Shown here piece after piece: positions 29,955-38,083 of a stretch of DNA of 64,000 bases. A program made the translations under genes and the position numbers. This DNA comes from Shimia isoporae (GTDB taxonomy: Bacteria; Pseudomonadota; Alphaproteobacteria; Rhodobacterales; Rhodobacteraceae): NCBI RefSeq assembly GCF_004346865.1, contig NZ_SMGR01000003.1, positions 1 to 64,000 on the forward strand, read 5' to 3'. The notes under the pieces are model-generated. The model had not been told where the DNA came from, ran no database searches, and was given only the letters and a program-made list of their open reading frames with translations. Positions within the stretch are counted from its first letter, which is position 1. Every line of letters begins with the position of its first letter.

Positions 29955-31328
29955 ATGCACGTAATAGGACCACATAAATTCAAAATCACGGAACCCGGCA
30001 CCAATGACTTGCACATCCTGTACGCCTGGTCCGGAGGCTCACTGAAAAACCCCAGAGTGATTGGACAGCCGCAGCCCAAAAAGATTGTCGCAAAGGACAA
30101 TCAAGTACACATTACCTGGGAGAACGAGGTGCCCCAAGGCACGAGCGTCAGCGTTCAGGTTGACAGCCTGTTCAAGCAAACCAAACCCATTTCCTACCAA
30201 CACACGAAAGACGGCAAAGCGATTGGCGAGCCCATTCCTTACCACCAGAAAGAAGGCAAAGATTGGCGGCGCGGGATGCGGGAGCGCTGGCCCGTTGAAG
30301 TTGGCCCTCGCGCGCCCGCATCCATGTTGTCCACTGGACGACTGGGGATCATAAACCGCGAGCACGTCATCAAAGACTACAGCGGAGAGGTTCTCGCGAA
30401 GAACCTTCACTACGGCGGTTTTGAAAAGGAAGACGCCGACAAGATCGCGAATATTGTCAGCCCATATATCGTGGCGGTGGGCCGCAATCCGGTTTCCACG
30501 CTGGCGATGCGCGCGATTGTCGGGGAAACAGTAATGAACCGCGACAATCCGGATCCGACGGCCATTCGAGCAGCCATCATGGCAGATCACGCCAACTTCG
30601 GCTCGGCACGCCCCTTCCCTGCGGTTGTCGGGAATGAACACAAAATCATCCAGATGAGCGGTCGATTCCTCGCGCAGGTCGAAACCGCAAGCGCAATGGT
30701 GGCCGCGGGCGAACGCCCGCCGGACGAAATGATCAACCTCTATGACGAAGGCGTTTCCATTCAGGCCCACGCTGCGGAAATGGCCATCTCATACAAGCAG
30801 TTCTGCCTGCACCCGATGACCCACATGCCCATCAAGCCAACCCCGATGCCTTCGTTCGAGGTACTTCTTGATATGGAAAACCGCTATGGTTTCGTCCCTA
30901 TGGCGATGCTGAAGGCGTTCTTCGCCCCTACGCCCACCACCGATTGGCAAGCGGTCATCGAAGAGATCCTGTTCAAGACTTTGGGCGCCCTCGATCTGAT
31001 CGACTTTTACGTACCCATCCTCGAAATCCTCCGCGGCGGAGAGTTCAAAGACGTCTGGGAAGACCTGCTCAGAGCCGCCGCCGAGCACGATTTCTGGGAG
31101 CTTGTGAAAACCTTGCTTGAGGACTTCCTGCTCTCGGACAAGTTCCGCGAACTTCTGATCAAGAAACTGGGCAAGGAGGTTGCCGAAGAGATCCTGGAGA
31201 AAATGTTGCAAAAGTGGATTCCGATCCTCGGCTGGGCACAGCTCATCGGTAACATCATCGCCGTTCTTATCGTGCAAATGCTATACTACTACTCCCTGAT
31301 TTTTGGCCCGTTCATCTTGCCGAAATGA
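29955..31328 (+). CDS. Unrecognised 457-residue protein with C-terminal hydrophobic segment
   Basis: I do not recognise this protein. Residues 1-75 look beta-rich (DNQVHITWENEVPQGTSVSV resembles an Ig-like strand pattern). Residues 140-290 contain regularly spaced small motifs (NPVSTLAMRAIVGETVMN) and look helical. Residues 325-425 are strongly amphipathic helices (VWEDLLRAAAEHDFWELVKT and so on). Residues about 425-457 are a hydrophobic hairpin-like end (PILGWAQLIGNIIAVLIV). There is no signal peptide. The layout recalls pore-forming or polymorphic-toxin C-termini, but nothing proves that, and no small immunity-like gene follows. AGGAG precedes the ATG. The gene is alone on its strand, with a shared terminator after it. 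Confidence 0.75.
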   Translation: MHVIGPHKFKITEPGTNDLHILYAWSGGSLKNPRVIGQPQPKKIVAKDNQVHITWENEVPQGTSVSVQVDSLFKQTKPISYQHTKDGKAIGEPIPYHQKEGKDWRRGMRERWPVEVGPRAPASMLSTGRLGIINREHVIKDYSGEVLAKNLHYGGFEKEDADKIANIVSPYIVAVGRNPVSTLAMRAIVGETVMNRDNPDPTAIRAAIMADHANFGSARPFPAVVGNEHKIIQMSGRFLAQVETASAMVAAGERPPDEMINLYDEGVSIQAHAAEMAISYKQFCLHPMTHMPIKPTPMPSFEVLLDMENRYGFVPMAMLKAFFAPTPTTDWQAVIEEILFKTLGALDLIDFYVPILEILRGGEFKDVWEDLLRAAAEHDFWELVKTLLEDFLLSDKFRELLIKKLGKEVAEEILEKMLQKWIPILGWAQLIGNIIAVLIVQMLYYYSLIFGPFILPK

Positions 31329-31355
31329 CGCCTACCGCCAGGTCAGAAACAACAA

Positions 31356-31379
31356 CACCCGACCTAAATTGGTCGGGTG
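31356..31379. terminator. Bidirectional terminator between convergent genes
   Basis: CACCCGACC and GGTCGGGTG form a perfect nine-pair stem with the loop TAAATT. It lies 28 bases after the gene at 29955 and 28 bases after the convergent lactate dehydrogenase. Neither side has a long T-run, so it is probably a shared, moderate terminator. Confidence 0.7.
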
Positions 31380-31406
31380 CATGAAATTCTTCTTTCTTAC
31401 GATTGT

Positions 31407-32555
31407 TCAGCGCCAGCGCAGATTCTCACGGCTCAACTGATCCAGACTCGTGATCCCCATCAGCTTCATGTCCCGCTCAATCTCAGTGCGCATATTGCCC
31501 AGCACGCGTTCGACACCAGCCTGCCCCGCCGCCGCGAGTGCATAGAGGTAAAGCCGCCCGCCGGAACAGGCCTTCGCCCCAACCGACAACGCCTTCAGCA
31601 CATGTGTGCCGCGTTGAATGCCGCCTTCGCAGATCACATCAATCTGGTCGCCCACGGCGTCACAGATTTCTGCCAGCTGATCAAACGGCGCGCGCGATCC
31701 GTCCAACTGCCGCCCACCGTGGTTGGACACCATGATACCGGTACAACCGATATCAACCGCCCGCTTTGCGTCTTCGACACTCATGATGCCTTTTAGAGCA
31801 AACTGTCCGTTCCATTGGGCACAGAGCTTCTCCGCGTCCTTCCAGTTCATCGACTGGTCAAGCATTGTCGAGAAATACTCTCCTACTGACACGGCCAGAT
31901 TGGTCCCTGCGCTCACATGCCCCGACAGGTGCGGCATGTCGAATTTCTCTTTGGTGAAGAAGTTCCACGCCCACATCGGATGCGCCGCAAAACTCAGGGC
32001 CGAAGCCGGTGTCAGCTTGGGCGGAGAGGTAAAGCCCGTGCGCAAATCCCGTTCGCGGTTGCCGCCCGTGATGGTATCCACCGTCAGCGCCATAACCTGA
32101 AAATTCGCCGCCCGCGCACGTTCCAGCAACGCATCGTTCAAGCCACGATCCTTGTGGAAGTAGAACTGGAACATCTTCGGCCCCGGCGCGATCTTTTCGA
32201 TCTCTTCAACCGTCACCGTCGCCAGCGAGGACACGCCAAACATTGTTCCGTATTTGGTCGCCGCCTTGCCAACCGCCCGCTCGCCTTCGTGATGGAACAA
32301 CCGCTGCAAGGCTGTGGGCGCGCAATAGATCGGCATGTCGAGCTTCTGGCCCATGACCTCCACCGACATATCGACGTTTTCCACCCCGTTCAGGACGTTG
32401 GGCACCAAATCCACGTCGTCAAAGCTCGTGGTGTTGCGGCGGTAGGTGATCTCGTCATCCGCCGCCCCGTCGATGTAGTGAAAGATCGGTCCCGGCAGGC
32501 GCTTCTTGGCCAGCTTCCGAAAGTCCTGAAAATTGTGGCAATCCGTGAGCCGCAT
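31407..32555 (-). CDS. lldD: FMN-dependent L-lactate dehydrogenase / alpha-hydroxy acid oxidase
   Basis: This 382-residue protein belongs to the FMN alpha-hydroxy-acid dehydrogenase family. The catalytic histidine lies in SNHGGRQLDG near residue 275. The FMN-binding segments VSSLATVTVEEI, MFQFYFHKD and VICEGGIQRGTHVLKALS are intact. It oxidises L-lactate (or a similar hydroxy acid) to the keto acid and passes electrons to the membrane quinone pool. GGGGAGGG precedes the ATG. A GntR-type palindrome lies in its promoter region (32593-32615). No lactate permease or regulator gene is in the window. Confidence 0.88.
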   Translation of the reverse strand: MRLTDCHNFQDFRKLAKKRLPGPIFHYIDGAADDEITYRRNTTSFDDVDLVPNVLNGVENVDMSVEVMGQKLDMPIYCAPTALQRLFHHEGERAVGKAATKYGTMFGVSSLATVTVEEIEKIAPGPKMFQFYFHKDRGLNDALLERARAANFQVMALTVDTITGGNRERDLRTGFTSPPKLTPASALSFAAHPMWAWNFFTKEKFDMPHLSGHVSAGTNLAVSVGEYFSTMLDQSMNWKDAEKLCAQWNGQFALKGIMSVEDAKRAVDIGCTGIMVSNHGGRQLDGSRAPFDQLAEICDAVGDQIDVICEGGIQRGTHVLKALSVGAKACSGGRLYLYALAAAGQAGVERVLGNMRTEIERDMKLMGITSLDQLSRENLRWR

Positions 32556-32592
32556 GGCACGCCCTCCCCTGACGCTTTGGCAAATCCCTTAA

Positions 32593-32615
32593 ATTGGTAA
32601 TTTTCTTTTACCAAT
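32593..32615. promoter_or_regulatory. Candidate LldR/FadR-type operator upstream of lldD
   Basis: ATTGGTAA (32593-32600) and TTACCAAT (32608-32615) form a perfect inverted repeat with a seven-base spacer. The TTGGT/ACCAA half-sites resemble those of GntR-family lactate regulators. It lies 37 bases upstream of the lldD start, where it would cover the promoter. The regulator itself must be elsewhere. Confidence 0.65.
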
Positions 32616-32671
32616 ATTTGCCAAAGCTGCAAGAGAGTTTGTGATCGACTGAAGACGAAGGTGGGAGTCCC

Positions 32672-33445
32672 TCAGAATTTTCCGGAATTTGCCCATTCCT
32701 CGCGCGGCGGCACCGGCTCTGCATTGTCCCAATGTTCAACGATCTTGCCATTCTCAATTCGGAAAATATCCGCCTGACACATGTCCTGACCATTCAGCCG
32801 TGTGCGGTTGAGCGTGGCGACAAAATTCCCCTCACCCACCATCAGGAAGCACTCCTGAAAACTCAACGGACAGTCTTCCGCGCCATAGAAAGCGGCAAAG
32901 GCCGCCAGCCCGTCCTCCATCCCGGATGAGTGCTGATGGAACACCTCATCGCTGATGAAATCCCCCATCCGGTCTACCCGCCGCCCGATCAGACAGGCGT
33001 CTATAAATTCCGCCACCAGCGCCTTGTTCGCCGCCGTTTTATCGAGATCAACAACGTCCGTCGGCCCATCTACCAAGGTTCGACCCGCCGGATTGGGCGG
33101 TGTGTCTTCGCCAATCACGTCCCAATGCTCGACGATCAGCCCTTCGTCGTCTGAATCAAAGAAGTCCGTCGTGACCCACCTCGCAGCCCCGCCATTCAGA
33201 ACCTGATGCGCCTGAAGGAAAACCTTCGGCCCATCCTGCAGCGCCCGCACCACGCGGATGTCCCGATCCGGATTGCGCTCGATGAAAGGTCCAAAGAAAG
33301 CCAGAAACCCCTCCTTGCCGTCCGCCACTCCTGTCGAATGTTGCGTATACCGCGCGCCGGTGTAGGCATTTACGGCCTCCTCCGCGTGCCCGTCCCGAAT
33401 ACCCTTCATATACAGATCGATCGCATTTTCCTTGGCTGTGGCCAT
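32672..33445 (-). CDS. Tandem SnoaL-like (NTF2 fold) protein
   Basis: This 257-residue protein contains two SnoaL/NTF2-like domains in tandem. Each ends in the same EHWD signature (LIVEHWDVIGED near residue 110 and KIVEHWDNAEP near residue 240), and each has a histidine-rich early strand (RYTQHSTGVADG and VFHQHSSGMEDG). SnoaL-like proteins are often predicted to be cyclases, isomerases or hydratases acting on small molecules; no substrate can be assigned. The start at 33445 follows GGAGGG. The longer open frame to 33544 runs through the nusG terminator and was excluded. Confidence 0.82.
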   Translation of the reverse strand: MATAKENAIDLYMKGIRDGHAEEAVNAYTGARYTQHSTGVADGKEGFLAFFGPFIERNPDRDIRVVRALQDGPKVFLQAHQVLNGGAARWVTTDFFDSDDEGLIVEHWDVIGEDTPPNPAGRTLVDGPTDVVDLDKTAANKALVAEFIDACLIGRRVDRMGDFISDEVFHQHSSGMEDGLAAFAAFYGAEDCPLSFQECFLMVGEGNFVATLNRTRLNGQDMCQADIFRIENGKIVEHWDNAEPVPPREEWANSGKF

Positions 33446-33471
33446 GACGCCCTCCAACAAACCGCACAAAC

Positions 33472-33502
33472 AAAAACGCCCCGATGGTGACACATCGGAG
33501 CG
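33472..33502 (-). terminator. nusG terminator
   Basis: On the minus strand CGCTCCGATG pairs with CATCGGGGCG (one mismatch) around a six-base loop and is followed by TTTTT. It ends the secE-nusG unit 42 bases after nusG, before the SnoaL-like gene. Confidence 0.88.
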
Positions 33503-33543
33503 CTTAATCAATTCACGAATTTGAGGGGAGACCCCTAAAGCCA

Positions 33544-34077
33544 TTAACCCTGCTTGGTCACCTGAGTGTACTCCAACTCGACCGGGGTCTCGCGGCCAAA
33601 GATCGACACGGTCACCTTCAGGCGCTGGTTGTCTTCGTCCACTTCCTCGACCATGCCGTCGAAATCTTCGAACGGGCCGTCGTTGACTTTGACCTTCTCG
33701 CCCACCTCGAAGCTGATCATCAGCTTCGGCGCTTCTTCGCCTTCCTGCACGCGACCAAGGATGCCCTGCACCTCGGCGTCACGCATCGGCATCGGACGGC
33801 CCTGCGGGCCAAGGAAACCGGTGACGCGGTTGATCGAATTGATCAGGTGATAGCCCTGATCGCTCATTTCCATGTGCACGAGAACGTAACCGGGCATAAA
33901 GCGGCGCTCGGTGGTCACTTTCTTGCCGCGACGCACTTCGATCACTTCTTCAGTCGGCACCAGCACTTCGTCAATCTGGTCCTCGAGCCCTTGCTCTTCG
34001 ACCGACGTGCGGATTGTCTCGGCGACCTTCTTCTCGAAGTTCGAAAGTACGCTGACCGAATACCACCGTTTTGCCAT
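33544..34077 (-). CDS. nusG: Transcription termination/antitermination factor NusG
   Basis: This 177-residue protein has the two NusG domains: an N-terminal NGN domain (KRWYSVSVLSNFEKKVAE, then RRFMPGYVLVHMEM) and a C-terminal KOW domain (FEVGEKVKVNDGPFEDFDG). NusG binds RNA polymerase, increases elongation rate and links it to Rho or to the ribosome. It has the usual alphaproteobacterial length. It is downstream of secE after a 193-base gap that holds a hairpin with a T-run, and is followed by its own terminator. Confidence 0.97.
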   Translation of the reverse strand: MAKRWYSVSVLSNFEKKVAETIRTSVEEQGLEDQIDEVLVPTEEVIEVRRGKKVTTERRFMPGYVLVHMEMSDQGYHLINSINRVTGFLGPQGRPMPMRDAEVQGILGRVQEGEEAPKLMISFEVGEKVKVNDGPFEDFDGMVEEVDEDNQRLKVTVSIFGRETPVELEYTQVTKQG

Positions 34078-34154
34078 GTGACCGTTCTTTCCCGTCTTAC
34101 CGGCCTGGGCCGGGTGTCATTTCAATACGCGCCCCGACGGGGGCATTTGGGAAC

Positions 34155-34189
34155 AAAAAATCGGCGTGCAACTTGATTCGCCACACGCC
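34155..34189 (-). terminator. Terminator-like hairpin between secE and nusG
   Basis: On the minus strand GGCGTG (34189-34184) and CACGCC (34168-34163) form a stem with a 15-base loop, followed within three bases by six T residues. It lies in the 193-base secE-nusG gap. It could act as a weak terminator that lowers nusG expression relative to secE. The long loop makes it less than ideal. Confidence 0.5.
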
Positions 34190-34270
34190 ACATTCCCGAA
34201 GTAGGCAGTGAACTACCGCCGATACCATTGGATTTCAAGAGCCAAAGGCCGCGAAGCGACCTCACCAGCC

Positions 34271-34468
34271 TTAGCCGAAGAGCGACAGAATGCCGTTCAG
34301 ACCGCCGCGGATCAGAATGTCCACAAGCGAGAAAAACGCCGCAGTCAGCGCCGCCATGATAAAGACCATGACCGTGGTCAGCAGAACTTCGCGGCGAGTC
34401 GGCCAAACGACTTTGGACACTTCCGCGCGGACTTGCTGAATAAAGGTGATCGGATTGGTTTTCGCCAT
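34271..34468 (-). CDS. secE: Preprotein translocase subunit SecE
   Basis: This 65-residue protein has the compact SecE layout of many bacteria: a basic amphipathic N-terminal helix (ITFIQQVRAEVSKVVWPTRRE) and one membrane helix (LLTTVMVFIMAALTAAFFSLV). The WPTRRE motif is diagnostic. SecE clamps SecY in the protein-export channel. A promoter candidate lies just upstream (34499-34527). It is the first gene of the secE-nusG unit. Confidence 0.97.
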   Translation of the reverse strand: MAKTNPITFIQQVRAEVSKVVWPTRREVLLTTVMVFIMAALTAAFFSLVDILIRGGLNGILSLFG

Positions 34469-34498
34469 GACGCTTCTTCTTTGCCTTGATCAGAGGCT

Positions 34499-34527
34499 GA
34501 CATACTTGGCTGGCCTGACAAATTCAA
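34499..34527 (-). promoter_or_regulatory. Candidate secE promoter
   Basis: On the minus strand TTGAAT (34527-34522) and TATGTC (34504-34499) are 17 bases apart and point at secE, 31 bases away. The match is good at both boxes. Confidence 0.55.
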
Positions 34528-34561
34528 GGCCATTTGGCGCTCTTTGATCGTTGAAACGCCT

Positions 34562-35236
34562 TCAACCACCAATTCGTGAGATACGTGCCGCAAATGACGG
34601 GTCTATCGGCCCATCCCATGCATCGTCATCAGTCACGGGACGATAGAGCAGATGACGCATGCTATTGGGGAGGAGTTTTTCCACAAAGCGCGCCCGTGCC
34701 GGGTCATTCCAGATAAACCGCTGAATGCGGCGTCCGACGATGCGCGCCATACGGTCCTGACCGATCAGGGCCCCAAGCAGCAATAGTCCGGAAAGGAATG
34801 TCAGAACCAGCATCGGAATGAACATCGGTTGCCAATAAACCACCGAGCTCAGGAGAGCGACAGACAGGATACGGGGCGTTGTCAGAAAGCGTCGCAAAGC
34901 TCGTGTCGGCCCGCCCTCGACAATCTCGAGCTTGCGCCAGGAGCGTTCTCGCGGAGCCTCAACCCAATCGTGCCATTCCGCGGACGTCGCCTCAGCACGT
35001 GCCCTTGCGCCAACCGGCGCGACATTGTGTTCGATCGGCTCGGGGCGGGCTTCTACTGGTTTGGGTTCGACAGCGAGGGCTTCTTGGGGAACGCCCGCGA
35101 CGGCCTCGTCATCTGCAACCAGATTTCGGATCGCATCAAGGGTTTCCTCGCCGAACGGCTCGCCGGGTTCTTTGATATCCGCGCCATACTGCGGCACATC
35201 ACCTTTGTCATAAAGCGTTGGATCGTCGTTGCTCAT
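34562..35236 (-). CDS. Hypothetical membrane-anchored protein
   Basis: I do not recognise this protein of about 224 residues. The first half is acidic and proline-rich (ALAVEPKPVEARPEPIEHN) and probably disordered. A basic stretch follows, then a hydrophobic segment (RILSVALLSSVVYWQPMFIP and MLVLTFLSGLLLLGALIG) that would make two membrane helices, and then a short basic tail. The start is taken at MSNDDPTLYDKGD (35236); the frame is open to 35305. It resembles the next gene (35449) in layout, and the two may be related or co-expressed. Confidence 0.65.
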   Translation of the reverse strand: MSNDDPTLYDKGDVPQYGADIKEPGEPFGEETLDAIRNLVADDEAVAGVPQEALAVEPKPVEARPEPIEHNVAPVGARARAEATSAEWHDWVEAPRERSWRKLEIVEGGPTRALRRFLTTPRILSVALLSSVVYWQPMFIPMLVLTFLSGLLLLGALIGQDRMARIVGRRIQRFIWNDPARARFVEKLLPNSMRHLLYRPVTDDDAWDGPIDPSFAARISRIGG

Positions 35237-35448
35237 ACCAATCACCATCTCGACGCACCCTTGGTAAGCGCGGCACGCCGTTTCCTGAGACGCCGCCGCC
35301 CTCACACAGCCACGTACGAATCAAGTTGAACTCTAACTGTTAGGGTTTGCTTAAGACTTTGGTGCTCAGCAGGCACAGTTGTGGCGATTTTGAGGCAAAT
35401 GCTCAAAATCGCCTAGGGGCTTGTTGCCCAACTCTCTGAAAAGAAAGG

Positions 35449-35955
35449 TTATCTTCCGGACACGAACTTTTGCGCCAGTCGCAGTTCATGCTGCCAATAT
35501 CGCATGCACCAGAGGCCCACACCACGCAAGGCATCTCGGACCCGCTCTGGTCCAACAGCAACCGCAGCCACAATAAACAGGATCAGCGACCAGATCAGAA
35601 GCCGGATCGCCACAGCCGGCATAACCAAAGCGACCGTGCCAACCATAATCAACGACAGCAAACGCGGGCGTGGCCACCGACGCGCCATAAGGGCGTCGCG
35701 TTCAGCCTCGATGAGCGCCAACTCTGCCGCAGGTGCTCCCGCCAATTCGGGAGCATTCCGCTGCATCGCTGCTTCAACGCGGGAAATCTTTGGCTCGGCC
35801 GGTTCATTTGCCTGCGCTCCAACAGTCCGCCGCGCAGCTTCAATCATCAGCCGGTGAACTTCTTTTCTAGGCTTGGAAGAAACAGCACTGTCTTCCCGCT
35901 CAGGCATGAACGGACCGGTGTCGTCAAAATCCCCTAGTCTCCAATTCTGTCCCAT
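35449..35955 (-). CDS. Hypothetical membrane protein
   Basis: I do not recognise this protein of about 168 residues. A charged, probably disordered N-terminal part (residues 1-95) precedes a long hydrophobic segment (RLLSLIMVGTVALVMPAVAI, then RLLIWSLILFIVAAVAVG) able to form two membrane helices. A short basic tail (LRLAQKFVSGR) ends it. The start is taken at MGQNWRLGDFDD (35955), where the sequence begins to look protein-like; the frame is open to 35994. The layout is like that of the gene at 34562. Confidence 0.65.
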   Translation of the reverse strand: MGQNWRLGDFDDTGPFMPEREDSAVSSKPRKEVHRLMIEAARRTVGAQANEPAEPKISRVEAAMQRNAPELAGAPAAELALIEAERDALMARRWPRPRLLSLIMVGTVALVMPAVAIRLLIWSLILFIVAAVAVGPERVRDALRGVGLWCMRYWQHELRLAQKFVSGR

Positions 35956-36113
35956 GTCGTCCCTTTCGAACAACGCCCCCTGCTGCGCTGTCAAAATTTA
36001 CAGCCTCGCGGAATGGTTAATGAAAGGTAAATAGGACGAGTCTTAGCGGGCTTCTGGGCATTCTCTGGGCCATTTGTGTCGCAAATGGGGCAATTACCCG
36101 CGTCAATCTCAGC

Positions 36114-37991
36114 TCAGCTCCCTGCAACAGCGAGGTCTTTGCCTCGCTCAGACGACGCAGTTTCCACCCTCTCCAACGGCTCCAACACGACCGGCTTTTT
36201 GTCCGGTCTGCTGGCGGGCGTCACTGTGATGCTCAACAAACTCTCTAGCGTGTAGTAGCTCCGAAACAACCGGAACAGCGTGTACTCCGGAACATAAAGC
36301 AAAGCGCGCCAGGATCGGTTGATCAACGTCGCCATGATCGACACAAGGAACGGTGCTCCTATCGCAACAGCAAAGATAGCACTTAGCTGCGGCCGCATCT
36401 CTGGCGAGAACGGATCCATGAACTCGATCATGCCAAAAAATATCAGCCCGATCGACATGGCACGGAATGACGTGTTCAACAGCATCAGCGGAAGAATAAC
36501 GATCCCTCGCAAAGACCGGTGATTGATGCGCGACGCTTCGGCACAACGCGCGGCGATGTGAAACGCGGACCTGAACCAGCGCATCCGTTGTTCGCGCATG
36601 TGATGCAGCGTGGCAGGCACCTCACTCTCATAGCGCACCTTCGGATCGACCATCACGCGATACCCCATCTCACCGATGCGCATCGACATGTCTGAGTCTT
36701 CGCCGTTCAAGCCAAACGCAAAGCCACCAAGCAATCTGGGAAACTCGGAGCGGTACACCGCGAACATGCCGGGTATGGCAACCAGCGCCTCGATCGCGTC
36801 GGTGCCAATCGCATAATAGCCGTGGTTCACCAAAACTTCAGACTGCCGCGCCCTCTCAAAGAAACTGCGACCACGGGTGAAGGGCACGCCGCCAAGACAG
36901 CCGAGCGTCGGATCACTGAAGTGCGACAACGCCCGCCAAAGTGCATCGGAGTGGATTTGCGTATCGGCATCAATGCGGATCACAAAGTCTGTTTGTACCT
37001 CCGCAAAACCTCGGTTGAGCGCATGCGCCTTACCCGGTCTCGCCTCGTCAATGACCCGTCCATTCACATGACGTGTTTTCGCAAAAGCGGCCTCGGTAAC
37101 AGCGCGAGTGGAGTCCGATGAGTTATTGTTTACAACGAGTACATTCACCTCACCGCCGTATTCAATCGCAGCAGCCTCAATCGCGGCAACGGTGTGCGCA
37201 ATGATATATTCCTCATTGTGTGCGGGGATCACAATCGACAATGGCGGCCGGAACTGTGGATCCGGAGTGTCCCTGCGGCGATCCCAACACGACAAAAGGT
37301 AGAGCATCAAAAAGAGACTCGGTAAGAACAGGAAAACGCCCGGCCCTAGTCCGCCCAACAGCGAGAACGACCGCAACTTCGTGATGAATTGCGGGTCCAA
37401 CTGGGTAACCTGATAGGACAGTGTCGCTGCAAGAAGCGTCACGGCGAAGAAACGGGTCGCGACAACACGCTTACGCCGCGGCTGGATGGTCATTTCCACC
37501 GAATCCGGCATTGCCCCGCGCCGGAACACCTGCGTTGAAAAAACCGCGAAACCCGCCAGCCCGCCAGCGATCTCCTGCACATTCAAATCCGGAGGAAGGC
37601 CCGTCACCAACGAAATTCCGTAAGCTGCGTAGTCCAGCGTCGCACAGAACACGAAGAAATACCCGAGCAAGGCAACGATCAACCGCGCCTTGGCCTCGAT
37701 GGTGCCATTGCAAAACAGGCCAAACGCCAAAAAGAACGACACCAAGAAATGGCGAATGGCGACGGAATGGTGATCCCGAACAGGGACAAAAACCCAATCG
37801 CCCGAAGGAAACAGGCGGCTCAAGGGCTCCCAGTTCTGCAAAGCAATGAGTCCGCCCGCGCAAATCAGGACAAACGTCACCAGAACGGCTGGCGCACGCC
37901 AAAGGGCCACCCGGCCAGAGAGTTTTTCCGGCTGGCTGTCTACACTCCAGAACTCGTTCCGGGACGCTTTGCTTTGATCAACTTTACGCAT
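36114..37991 (-). CDS. Membrane family 2 glycosyltransferase
   Basis: This 625-residue protein (start MRKVDQSKASRNEF at 37991) has several N-terminal membrane helices. A GT-A domain of family GT2 follows from about residue 235 (PLSIVIPAHNEEYIIAHTV). The metal and sugar-nucleotide site RIDADTQIH, the acceptor-site EDSD and the QRMRW motif of processive enzymes are all present. A C-terminal membrane part follows. It probably polymerises or transfers sugars across the inner membrane for a surface glycan or glycolipid. It lies downstream of sqdB, which hints at sulfoquinovose use, but a terminator lies between them. Confidence 0.82.
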   Translation of the reverse strand: MRKVDQSKASRNEFWSVDSQPEKLSGRVALWRAPAVLVTFVLICAGGLIALQNWEPLSRLFPSGDWVFVPVRDHHSVAIRHFLVSFFLAFGLFCNGTIEAKARLIVALLGYFFVFCATLDYAAYGISLVTGLPPDLNVQEIAGGLAGFAVFSTQVFRRGAMPDSVEMTIQPRRKRVVATRFFAVTLLAATLSYQVTQLDPQFITKLRSFSLLGGLGPGVFLFLPSLFLMLYLLSCWDRRRDTPDPQFRPPLSIVIPAHNEEYIIAHTVAAIEAAAIEYGGEVNVLVVNNNSSDSTRAVTEAAFAKTRHVNGRVIDEARPGKAHALNRGFAEVQTDFVIRIDADTQIHSDALWRALSHFSDPTLGCLGGVPFTRGRSFFERARQSEVLVNHGYYAIGTDAIEALVAIPGMFAVYRSEFPRLLGGFAFGLNGEDSDMSMRIGEMGYRVMVDPKVRYESEVPATLHHMREQRMRWFRSAFHIAARCAEASRINHRSLRGIVILPLMLLNTSFRAMSIGLIFFGMIEFMDPFSPEMRPQLSAIFAVAIGAPFLVSIMATLINRSWRALLYVPEYTLFRLFRSYYTLESLLSITVTPASRPDKKPVVLEPLERVETASSERGKDLAVAGS

Positions 37992-38022
37992 CTCACGACC
38001 TGTAATTGGCCTGAATATAGTC

Positions 38023-38062
38023 AAAAAACAGTGTCCGCCCACAGTTCTCGCTGCGGGCGGAC
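38023..38062 (-). terminator. Terminator or attenuator between sqdB and the glycosyltransferase
   Basis: On the minus strand GTCCGCCCGCAG pairs with CTGTGGGCGGAC (one mismatch) around a six-base loop, followed a few bases later by TTTTTT. It lies 21 bases after the sqdB stop and 31 bases before the glycosyltransferase start, so it ends or attenuates transcription from sqdB. Confidence 0.8.
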
Positions 38063-38083
38063 CTTGGTTCGTTTCAGCCGGTC

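Noticed and set aside
33446-33544. N-terminal extension of the SnoaL-like protein
   Set aside because: It runs through the nusG terminator; the ATG at 33445 has a good GGAGGG site.
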